From Halomonas sp. (lineage in GTDB: Bacteria > Pseudomonadota > Gammaproteobacteria > Pseudomonadales > Halomonadaceae), in NCBI GenBank assembly GCA_003560175.1, contig PWIZ01000016.1, positions 1 to 13,300 on the forward strand: a stretch of 13,300 nt of DNA. Reading direction: 5' to 3'. Of this stretch, positions 5,994 through 11,914 are shown in pieces. Positions within the stretch are counted from its first letter, which is position 1, and every line of letters begins with the position of its first letter. The notes beneath the pieces were generated by a model. It was given only the letters and a program-made list of their open reading frames with translations, had not been told where the DNA came from and made no database searches. The position numbers and the translations under genes are program-made.

Positions 5994-7289
5994 ATGCCTG
6001 TAACCTTGAGCTCTGCCGCTCGCTGGCGAGTCTCGCTGCTGGCCGGACTGCTGGCCGTCGCCCTACTACTGGCCGTCGCCCCCCGGGCCCAGGCCGAACC
6101 GAGCGCCACGTCCCCTGCCCCGCCCTCGACTCAGCACATCGCCGAGGACGAGGTGCTCTGGTATTTCTGGCGCGACCACTGCCCCTTCTGCCGCGAGGCG
6201 GCCGCCTGGCTGGACCGGCTGGAGGCAGAGCGGCCCACCCTCGAGGTCCGGCGCATCGAGGTGGTGCAGGACCCGACCGGGCGCGCACGCTTCCTCGCCA
6301 TGATGACCGAGCGCGGCGAGACGCCCCGTGCCGTACCGACCTTCATCCTGGGCGACACCGTATGGGTCGGCTTCTCTCCCGCAATCGCCGAGACCCTCGA
6401 GGCACGCCTCGCCGCAGAGGGAGTCACCACCGGTGAGGCCGAGGCTTCCCGCTGGGGACTCGATCTAGGGCCGCTGGGGCGCATCGACCTGGCCGGCGAG
6501 TCGATGCTCTTCGCCACCCTGCTGATTGCCTTCGTCGACGGCTTCAATCCCTGTTCGATCTGGGTACTCAGCGTGCTGCTAGCGATGATCCTGGGTAGCG
6601 GCTCCCGGGCACGCACCGCCGCAGTGGGGGGCACCTTCCTGCTAGTCACCGCCAGCCTCTACGGGCTGTTCATTACCGGGTTGTTCGCCGCCCTCTCGGT
6701 GGCCCGCCACTTGGCCGGCATCCAGCTGGTGGTAGCACTGTTCGCCATGGTGTTCGGCGCGGTCAACATCAAGGACTACTTTGCCCTGCACCGCGGCATC
6801 TCCTTCAGCATTCCCGAACGCTTCAAGCCGCGCATCTACCGCGGTAGCCGGGAGGTGCGTCGCGAGCGCCCGCTGCCGATGACCCTGCTGGTCACCGTGG
6901 TGCTGGCTGGCGGCGTGGCGCTGGTGGAGTTACCCTGCACCGCTGGTTTTCCGGTGGTGTGGAGCTCGCTGCTGGCCGAGGCCGGGGTCGAGGGCGCCGC
7001 CTTCGCCGGTCTGCTGGCCGTCTACCTGCTGGTCTATCTGATAATCGAGATTGCCATCCTGACGGTAGCGATCGTCACCCTCAATATCAGCCGGATGCAG
7101 GAGAGCCATGGCCGGACGCTCAAGCTCGTCGGCGGCATGGTGATGCTGGCACTGGGTATCGTGATGCTGATGGCCCCGGCGCTGATGGAGAGCCTGACTG
7201 GCTCGCTTGCGGTGATCGGCGCCGCCCTGGCCGGCGCCCTGATGGTGATGGTCGTCGACCGTCTGTACACAAGAGACCGGAAACGCTGA
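5994..7289 (+). CDS. Exported glutaredoxin-like domain fused to CcdA/DsbD-like membrane domain
   Basis: This 431-residue protein has three parts. A signal peptide is likely cut after AQA (residue 34). A thioredoxin-fold domain (about 50-142) has the active site HCPFC (C63, C66) and the cis-Pro loop AVPTF (P115). A membrane domain (about 170-425) has about seven helices and two cysteines in DsbD/CcdA-type contexts, FNPCSIW (C187) and VELPCTAGFP (C315). In DsbD/CcdA/ScsB proteins such a Cys pair passes electrons from cytoplasmic thioredoxin across the membrane to an outside redoxin. Here donor and acceptor are on one chain, with the redoxin at the N-terminus, whereas DsbD carries its thioredoxin domain at the C-terminus. 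The redoxin should face the periplasm. The ATG at 5994 gives the cleanest signal peptide; its ribosome site is weak (GAGG, 11 nt away), so reinitiation after the transporter stop 5 bp upstream is likely. The true electron acceptor is unknown. Confidence 0.85.
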   Translation: MPVTLSSAARWRVSLLAGLLAVALLLAVAPRAQAEPSATSPAPPSTQHIAEDEVLWYFWRDHCPFCREAAAWLDRLEAERPTLEVRRIEVVQDPTGRARFLAMMTERGETPRAVPTFILGDTVWVGFSPAIAETLEARLAAEGVTTGEAEASRWGLDLGPLGRIDLAGESMLFATLLIAFVDGFNPCSIWVLSVLLAMILGSGSRARTAAVGGTFLLVTASLYGLFITGLFAALSVARHLAGIQLVVALFAMVFGAVNIKDYFALHRGISFSIPERFKPRIYRGSREVRRERPLPMTLLVTVVLAGGVALVELPCTAGFPVVWSSLLAEAGVEGAAFAGLLAVYLLVYLIIEIAILTVAIVTLNISRMQESHGRTLKLVGGMVMLALGIVMLMAPALMESLTGSLAVIGAALAGALMVMVVDRLYTRDRKR

Positions 7290-7597
7290 GGAGGCTGTGG
7301 ACTCGGTCAGAACCAGTGCGTCAGGATCAGCCAGCTGCCCGGCAGCCACGGAGAAGACGACGGCGGATTCGGACGACCACTGCCCGCGACTCTTGTCGTT
7401 TCACTGTCGGGATGGACGATAGACCACCTCCCGATGCTGCCGGAGATTGTCAGCGGTGGCGGACAGGACGAGGCGGTGGCGGACAGGACGAGGCGGTGGC
7501 GGACAGGACGAGATAGTCCCGCCGCGCCCGCCATCGCCGTTGACGGGCTAGACGATGCCAATCTCAACCGTCGATGACACGCCCGCCTGCATGTCGC
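7290..7597. other. 308-bp intergenic stretch between convergent genes
   Basis: I find no convincing gene here. A 41-codon frame opened by GTG at 7297, after GAGGAGG, has no recognisable features and the spacing to its purine tract is too short. The stretch contains three 20-bp tandem repeats (7454-7512) and a weak inverted repeat, TCGGGA...TCCCGA, with a long loop at about 7407-7435. Both flanking genes end into this region, so terminators are expected, but no hairpin with a T-run is visible. Confidence 0.6.
7454..7512. repeat. Three tandem copies of a 20-bp direct repeat
   Basis: The unit CGGTGGCGGACAGGACGAGG occurs at 7454-7473, 7474-7493 and, apart from its last base, at 7494-7512. The copies are identical over the shared length. 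The period (20) is not a multiple of three, so it is not a coding repeat, and there are no spacers as in CRISPR. Perfect identity suggests recent slippage or selection for a binding site. Confidence 0.95.
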
Positions 7598-8041
7598 TTA
7601 TTCCTCCACCGTGATGGTGATAACGTCGGAAACCAGCGGAGGATCGAAGCTGACGTGGCGATAATCCATGAACAGCAGCTGCAGGCTGTACTCACCCGGC
7701 TCAAGCTCCAGGCTACTCTCGGTCTGGCCGCCGCCGAAATGGCGGGTGTGGTCGGTAAAGGGTAGCGGTGCGCCCAGATCCACATCCTCCAACGGCATAT
7801 TCACCAGCAGGTGATGGTGGCCCGTGTCAGGCAAGTTGGCTCCCGCCGGGGCTACGCCCATACCCTTGAGCCCCATGCGCACGGTTACCGGGCCGGAGAG
7901 AGTCTGTCCGTCTTCCGGCGTGATGAAATAGACCTCGGCGTTTTCCGAGGCCGAGATACGCTCCAGTTCCGCCATGGCCGGGGCCGCCAGCAGTGCGCTG
8001 CCGGCAAACCCCATCGCCAGGGCACAGATCCGCTTGTTCAT
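7598..8041 (-). CDS. DUF4399 domain exported protein
   Basis: The 147-residue product has a clear signal peptide (MNKRICALAMGFAGSALLAA, cleavage expected after AMA at residue 24) and one DUF4399 domain covering the mature chain. Recognisable blocks are the opening VYFITPEDGQTLSGPVTV (37-54), KGMGVAPAG (59-67), the histidine cluster GHHHLLVN (74-81), HFGGGQTE (101-108) and the closing DPPLVSDVITITV (133-145). The fold is probably an Ig-like beta sandwich in the periplasm. No function is established for the family; the conserved HHH suggests metal binding, which is inference. The start at 8041 has AAGGAG about 7 nt upstream and fits the signal peptide; frames extending to 8131 read through a hairpin region. 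It follows the small membrane protein gene by 134 bp with two hairpins between, so it may have its own promoter. Confidence 0.88.
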   Translation of the reverse strand: MNKRICALAMGFAGSALLAAPAMAELERISASENAEVYFITPEDGQTLSGPVTVRMGLKGMGVAPAGANLPDTGHHHLLVNMPLEDVDLGAPLPFTDHTRHFGGGQTESSLELEPGEYSLQLLFMDYRHVSFDPPLVSDVITITVEE

Positions 8042-8102
8042 TACTGTCTCCTTTGCCATCCCGCGATGGCTTGCAGGGCGGCATCCGCCGCCGGTTGGCA
8101 CC

Positions 8103-8123
8103 GCGGGCCCCGACGGGGCCCGC
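8103..8123. terminator. Strong GC hairpin (9-bp stem, 3-nt loop) downstream of the small membrane protein gene
   Basis: GCGGGCCCC and GGGGCCCGC pair perfectly around GAC. Read on the minus strand it lies about 52 bp past the stop of the 79-residue protein gene and 61 bp before the DUF4399 start. There is no T-run after it, so it could be a terminator or attenuator without a U-tract, or an mRNA-end stabiliser. Confidence 0.5.
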
Positions 8124-8142
8124 CTGGACAAGCCTAGTCCAG
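8124..8142. repeat. Second inverted repeat directly abutting the GC hairpin
   Basis: CTGGAC (8124-8129) and GTCCAG (8137-8142) pair around a 7-nt loop, AAGCCTA. It touches the hairpin at 8103-8123 with no gap, so the transcript would carry two stacked stem-loops. Confidence 0.5.
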
Positions 8143-8175
8143 ACAGCGGGAAACGGGAGTGGAGACGAGCCCATC

Positions 8176-8415
8176 TCAGCGGGGCGTCCTGGCATCCTGC
8201 GTCTCATCCAGCCAGGGCAGGCGGCGCTTGAGTGCCCGCACGGCCCACGGCACCGCCACCAGGCGGATCAGATAGGCGATCACCAGGCCACTGATGATCG
8301 AGAAGAGCATGCCCAGCCCCACGCGAAACATCAGCGCGGTAAAAAAAGCGGCGAGAATCGCCGTAAAGATTTCTTCAAGATGCCCCTGGATCCAGGCCCT
8401 GTGGGTCGGTTTCAT
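8176..8415 (-). CDS. Small membrane protein of unknown function (79 aa)
   Basis: I do not recognise this protein. It begins MKPTHRAWIQGHLEEIFTAI; residues about 14-31 and 34-55 form two hydrophobic helices joined by a short RVGLG turn. The C-terminus is basic then acidic (VRALKRRLPWLDE). It looks like a two-pass inner-membrane hairpin with both ends probably in the cytoplasm by the positive-inside rule. The gene is very likely real: AAGGAG lies about 6 nt before the ATG at 8415, and it is framed by a terminator upstream (8441-8461) and hairpins downstream (8103-8142), so it seems to be its own transcription unit or to share one with DUF4399. A longer in-frame frame upstream to 8844 runs antiparallel through the creatininase gene in another frame and is not real. 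Confidence 0.75.
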   Translation of the reverse strand: MKPTHRAWIQGHLEEIFTAILAAFFTALMFRVGLGMLFSIISGLVIAYLIRLVAVPWAVRALKRRLPWLDETQDARTPR

Positions 8416-8440
8416 GATGACTCCTTGGCTAAGTCGGCAG

Positions 8441-8461
8441 AAACCCGCCGTCGGCGGGTTT
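8441..8461 (-). terminator. Rho-independent terminator of the creatininase-family gene
   Basis: AAACCCGCC and GGCGGGTTT form a perfect 9-bp stem with a 3-nt loop, 28 bp past the gene's stop. On the minus strand it ends in TTTCTG. The A/T arms are symmetric, so it could also stop transcription from the plus strand. It separates the creatininase gene from the small membrane protein gene. Confidence 0.75.
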
Positions 8462-8489
8462 ACACGGTGATGATAGGCCCCAGACTCGC

Positions 8490-9236
8490 TTAGCTGCCGG
8501 CGACGAACGCCTGGTAAGCTTCCCGGGCATCCTCGATGCCCGCCTCCAGGAAGCGCGCGCCGTGCTCGGCGCTGGCCAGGGAGGGGTCGGATCCCATGCG
8601 CCCGTCGGGGAAGCGCTGGCGAAAGGTCCAGGCATCGCACTGGGCGCTGCCATTGGGGGCGCGGAGGGGCGACATGGGCACCTCCCTCACCGTCCGCGGG
8701 GCAACATGCCAGGCCAGCGACACCTCGGAGGCGGTGGCATGGCTGCCCTCGGCATCGCCATAGAGTGACGCCGCCAACTCGCGGCCACGCCGACCGGCGA
8801 ACCAGCTGAACAGCCGCAGGTGGAGCTCGCCATCCGTCTCGCACCGCAGGCTCCGCTCGGTGAAGACCTCGGCGAAGGCCCCATTCACGGTGGCCACGTT
8901 GCCGCCGTGGCCATTGAGGAAGAATACATGGGTAAAGCCATGGTGCGCTAACGACTCGATGGTGTCGCGCAACACCGCCACCAGGGTGCTCGGGCGCAGG
9001 GTGAGGCTACCGGGAAAGGCCAGGTGGTGCTGCGCCATGCCGATCGCCTGGGTCGGGGCGACCAGGACCCCGAGGCGCTCGCCCAGCGCCCAGGCGATCG
9101 CCTCGGGGCAGAGGGCGTCGGTGCCGATGGGGCCGTTGGGACCGTGCTGCTCGGTGGAGCCGATCGGCACAATGATGCCCGTCGAGTGCTCCAGGTAGGC
9201 CTCCACTTCCTGCCAGGTGGCGTGCTGCAGTCGCAT
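8490..9236 (-). CDS. Creatininase-family amidohydrolase
   Basis: This 248-residue protein matches the creatininase (creatinine amidohydrolase) family over its whole length. The metal-binding motif VPIGSTEQHGPNGPIGTD holds E29, H31 and D40; NGHGGN (108-113) holds H110; and GDAEGSHATASEVS (160-173) supplies H166 and E171. These residues bind a two-metal centre in creatininase. Relatives open cyclic amides or cleave formamides and peptides (creatininase, the formamide hydrolase ArfB of riboflavin/F420 synthesis, MftE of mycofactocin maturation), so the substrate cannot be stated. No creatinase, sarcosine, riboflavin or mycofactocin genes are nearby. The ATG at 9236 has GGGGAG about 7 nt upstream; the in-frame ATG at 9263 has no well-placed ribosome site. 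It appears monocistronic, with a terminator directly downstream, though read-through from the RIO kinase gene 87 bp upstream is possible. Confidence 0.88.
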   Translation of the reverse strand: MRLQHATWQEVEAYLEHSTGIIVPIGSTEQHGPNGPIGTDALCPEAIAWALGERLGVLVAPTQAIGMAQHHLAFPGSLTLRPSTLVAVLRDTIESLAHHGFTHVFFLNGHGGNVATVNGAFAEVFTERSLRCETDGELHLRLFSWFAGRRGRELAASLYGDAEGSHATASEVSLAWHVAPRTVREVPMSPLRAPNGSAQCDAWTFRQRFPDGRMGSDPSLASAEHGARFLEAGIEDAREAYQAFVAGS

Positions 9237-9323
9237 CGATGGTCTCCCCGTGCCGTGATTCATGACGCCATGATGGCAGATCCCCCTCGGCGTTGCCCTG
9301 TGTTGCCAGGACTTCGCCGCGAC

Positions 9324-10226
9324 TCACCGCTCCCGCTGTGACTCGCGCCACTCCTCGGCGGCCTCTTCGACCCCGGGCTCATCGCCGCGGTTGAGAGCCG
9401 CCTGGCGGTAGGATTCTTCGTCGCGCACGTCGTCGATCACGGTCATCAGGTCGTCGACATCGACGGGCGCGGTGTCATGCACGAAGCAGCCGGTCAACTG
9501 GCTCTCCGGGTGAAGCTCGCCGGCTTCATAGAGCGCCCAGATCTCCTTGCCATAGTCGGTGATCAGCAGCTCCGGGGCGAAGCGGCCGAAATAACGGCGC
9601 ATGTTGTCCACGTCGCGCTCGAACATCCACTCGGCGCTGTTGTTGCCGGCGGCATCCACCGCCTGGGGCAGGTCGATGATCACCGGGCCATCGGTGGCCA
9701 GCAGCACGTTGAATTCGGAAAGATCGCCGTGGATCAGGCCGGCACACAGCATCTTCACCACGTCACTGATGATCTTGGCATAGTACTCCCGGGCCTGCTC
9801 AGCGCTCAGGGTGACGTCGTCCAGGCGCGGGGCGGTGAGGCCCTCGGCGTCACTGATCATCTCCATCAGCAGCACGCCATCGATGAACCCGTAGGGCTTG
9901 GGCACTCGCACCTCCGCCGCCGCCAGCCGGTAGAGGGCATCGACCTCGGCGTTGAGCCAAGCCTGCTCCTGCTCCTTCTGGCCGTAGCGGGTCTTCTTGG
10001 CCATGGCCCGGGAGCGGCGGCTGTTGCGCTCGCGCCGCCCCTCCTGGTACTGGACGGCCTGCTTGAAGCTGCGCTGCTTGGCCTCCTTGAAGACCTTGGC
10101 GCAGCGCCGCTCGCCGTGGGAGAGCACCACATAGACCTGGGCCTCCTTGCCACTCATCAGCTGGCTTTCGACCGCCTCGATCAGGCCGTCGTCCACCAGC
10201 GGTTGCAATCGTTTGGGTATCTTCAT
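9324..10226 (-). CDS. RIO1-type serine/protein kinase
   Basis: The protein is 300 residues long. It has the RIO kinase motifs in order: the ATP-binding loop MSGKEAQVYVV (24-34), the lysine K44 in CAKVFK, the variable flexible loop (about 50-90, rich in R/K/Q), the hinge region LLMEMI (119-124), the catalytic loop IHGDLSEFN (165-173, D168, N173) and the metal-binding IDLPQAVD (184-191, D185). The signature STGKEA of RIO1 reads MSGKEA here. The C-terminal tail (about 245-300) is acidic and lacks a known domain. In archaea and eukaryotes Rio1 acts as an ATPase/kinase in small-subunit maturation; bacterial members are poorly studied. The start at 10226 has AGAGGA a few nt upstream. It lies 28 bp behind dbpA on the same strand with no hairpin between, so the two are probably one operon, which hints at a role around the ribosome. 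Confidence 0.92.
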   Translation of the reverse strand: MKIPKRLQPLVDDGLIEAVESQLMSGKEAQVYVVLSHGERRCAKVFKEAKQRSFKQAVQYQEGRRERNSRRSRAMAKKTRYGQKEQEQAWLNAEVDALYRLAAAEVRVPKPYGFIDGVLLMEMISDAEGLTAPRLDDVTLSAEQAREYYAKIISDVVKMLCAGLIHGDLSEFNVLLATDGPVIIDLPQAVDAAGNNSAEWMFERDVDNMRRYFGRFAPELLITDYGKEIWALYEAGELHPESQLTGCFVHDTAPVDVDDLMTVIDDVRDEESYRQAALNRGDEPGVEEAAEEWRESQRER

Positions 10227-10254
10227 CTGGTCCTCTGGGGGTCGCCGATGCGCC

Positions 10255-11658
10255 TCAGTGGCTGACGCGCCGGGCGCGGAAACTGCGCCCCTTGATTCTG
10301 CCGTTGATCAGTCGCTCCAGGGCCTGGGCGGCCACCTCGCGCTGCACGGCTACGTAAGCGCTGTTGGCCAGCACCTTGATCTTGCCCACCTGGTCGCCGG
10401 CCAGGCCCGCTTCGCCGGTCAGTGCGCCGAGGATATCGCCGGGGCGCACCTTCTGCTTCTTGCCGGCGCCGATCTGAAGAGTCGCCATGGGCGGCTCCAA
10501 GGGCTCGCGGCCGAGTACCGCGCGGGGCGGCAGCGAGGCCTCCTCGAGGGGCTCGCCGAGAAAGTCGGTCAGGCGTGCCAGCCGGTAGTCTTCGCCCTCG
10601 CCGACCAGGGTGCAGGCGATGCCCGCGCTGCCGGCCCGCCCGGTGCGCCCGACCCGGTGCACGTGCACCTCCAGGTCCCGGGCGATGTGAGTGTTGAATA
10701 CCGCGTCCAGCTCGGCGATATCGAGACCGCGGGCGGCCACGTCGGTGGCCACCAGGATCGAGGCGCTACGATTGGCGAACAGCACCAGCAGCCGGTCGCG
10801 GTCGGCCTGTTCCAGGTCGCCGTGCAGCGCCAGGGCACTGAAGCCCGCGGCCTCGAGCGCCTGGGCCACCTCGTCGGTCTCACGCTTGGTGTTGCAGAAC
10901 ACCACGCTGGATGTTGGGCGGAAGTGCAGCAGCAGCCGGCACAGCCCCTCCAGACGCGCCGCGTCGCCGTCGGCGACGCGGTAGACCCGCTCATGGATGC
11001 TGCTGGCGTCGTGGGTCTCGGCCACCTCCACCGTCACCGGGTCGCGCATCAGCGCCTCGGCCACGGGCCGCACGGCATCGGAGAAGGTGGCGCTGAACAG
11101 CAGCGTCTGGCGGCGGGCCGGGGTCTCGGCGACGATCGCCTCGAGGCTCGCCTGGAAGCCCATGTCGAGCATGCGATCGGCCTCGTCCAGCACTAGGGCC
11201 TCGAGACCCTCCAGCACCAGCGAGCCCTTGCGCAGGTGCTCCTCGATCCGACCAGGGGTGCCCACCACCAGATGGGCGCCATGGGCCAGGGAGGCCAGTT
11301 GCGGACCGAAGGGGGCGCCGCCGCACAGGGTCAGCACCTTGACGTTGGGCAGACCACGCGCCAGCCGGCGCAGCTCACCGGCTACCTGGTCGGCCAGTTC
11401 CCGGGTCGGGCAGAGCACCAGCCCCTGCACCGCGAAGCTCGACAGGGTCAGCCGCGAGAGCAGCCCCAGGCCGAAGGCCGCGGTCTTGCCGGAGCCGGTC
11501 TTGGCCCGGGCGATCACGTCGCGGCCAGCCAGGATCGGCGGCAGGCTCTCGGCCTGGATCGGCGTCATGGCATCGAAGCCAAGAGAGGCGAGGTTGTCGA
11601 GCAGTTCCGGCGCCAGCGGCAGCGAGGCGAAGGCGGCATCGGGGGAGGGATCAGACAA
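10255..11658 (-). CDS. dbpA: ATP-dependent RNA helicase DbpA
   Basis: DbpA is a DEAD-box helicase that recognises hairpin 92 of 23S rRNA and takes part in late 50S assembly. All core motifs are present: Q-motif FDAMTPIQ (28-35), AKTGSGKT (52-59), PTRELADQ (84-91), GTPGR, DEAD (158-161), SAT (189-191) and HRVGRTGRAG. The last 75 or so residues form the DbpA-specific RNA-binding domain, with VRPGDILGALTGEAGL, KIKVLANSAYVAV and INGRIKGR, which distinguishes it from RhlE, SrmB and other DEAD proteins. At 467 residues it is close to the E. coli length. No ATG gives a sensible N-terminus: the TTG at 11658 does, with AGGA 7 nt upstream, and reads MSDPSPDAAFASLPL. An ATG at 11666 is out of frame. The next in-frame Met (31) lies inside the Q-motif. 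The frame stays open to 12042, but that part overlaps the divergent cyclase gene. Confidence 0.95.
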   Translation of the reverse strand: MSDPSPDAAFASLPLAPELLDNLASLGFDAMTPIQAESLPPILAGRDVIARAKTGSGKTAAFGLGLLSRLTLSSFAVQGLVLCPTRELADQVAGELRRLARGLPNVKVLTLCGGAPFGPQLASLAHGAHLVVGTPGRIEEHLRKGSLVLEGLEALVLDEADRMLDMGFQASLEAIVAETPARRQTLLFSATFSDAVRPVAEALMRDPVTVEVAETHDASSIHERVYRVADGDAARLEGLCRLLLHFRPTSSVVFCNTKRETDEVAQALEAAGFSALALHGDLEQADRDRLLVLFANRSASILVATDVAARGLDIAELDAVFNTHIARDLEVHVHRVGRTGRAGSAGIACTLVGEGEDYRLARLTDFLGEPLEEASLPPRAVLGREPLEPPMATLQIGAGKKQKVRPGDILGALTGEAGLAGDQVGKIKVLANSAYVAVQREVAAQALERLINGRIKGRSFRARRVSH

Positions 11659-11777
11659 GGGGACATCCTGCAGACGAATAAGGAGCAGCCGGGAACAGCG
11701 GGCGAGCCAAAACGATAACGAGTGGCGGCTAAGGCCTGGCGGCATGGGTCGGGGAAGCGGAAAAAAAGAAGGCCTGC

Positions 11778-11787
11778 ATGATAGCAG
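11778..11787 (-). promoter_or_regulatory. Candidate extended -10 promoter for dbpA-RIO operon
   Basis: On the minus strand this reads CTGCTATCAT: TATCAT (five of six to consensus) preceded by TGn, the extended -10 that can work without a good -35. No good -35 is seen. It would give a leader of about 110 nt whose first bases include a run of seven U's (11767-11761). Confidence 0.45.
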
Positions 11788-11843
11788 AAAGGCGCCCAGT
11801 GCGCTGTTGAAACCGCTCGGCTCGCGGCCTGCCCGGGGCACTC

Positions 11844-11852
11844 TGCTATGAT
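11844..11852 (+). promoter_or_regulatory. Candidate extended -10 promoter for the diguanylate cyclase gene
   Basis: TGCTATGAT is an extended -10 (TGn plus TATGAT, five of six to consensus) with no good -35. It predicts a leader of about 55 nt, which contains an inverted repeat ACCCCG (11876-11881) / CGGGGT (11889-11894) just ahead of the start codon. The element mirrors the one facing dbpA. Confidence 0.45.
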
Positions 11853-11914
11853 GCCCGACGTTTTCACTCCACCTCACCCCGGTCACTGCGGGGTCAAGAC
11901 GAGTTTCTGTGTCC

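Noticed and set aside
7297..7422. 41-codon frame opened by GTG after GAGGAGG
   Set aside because: Spacing between purine tract and GTG is about 2 nt, composition is unremarkable and no hydrophobic or conserved pattern is seen.
7454..7512. Tandem repeats as a CRISPR array
   Set aside because: Copies are directly adjacent with no spacers, the unit is only 20 bp, and no cas genes are nearby.
8416..8844. N-terminal extension of the small membrane protein to 222 residues
   Set aside because: It reads through the terminator at 8441-8461 and through the creatininase gene in another frame; the ATG at 8415 has a strong ribosome site.
9477..10265. 262-residue open frame on the plus strand
   Set aside because: Antisense of the RIO kinase, whose catalytic motifs are intact on the other strand.
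11876..11894. c-di-GMP riboswitch ahead of the cyclase gene
   Set aside because: Only a short 6-bp inverted repeat is present; the leader of about 55 nt is too short for a GEMM-type aptamer and no aptamer motif is seen.
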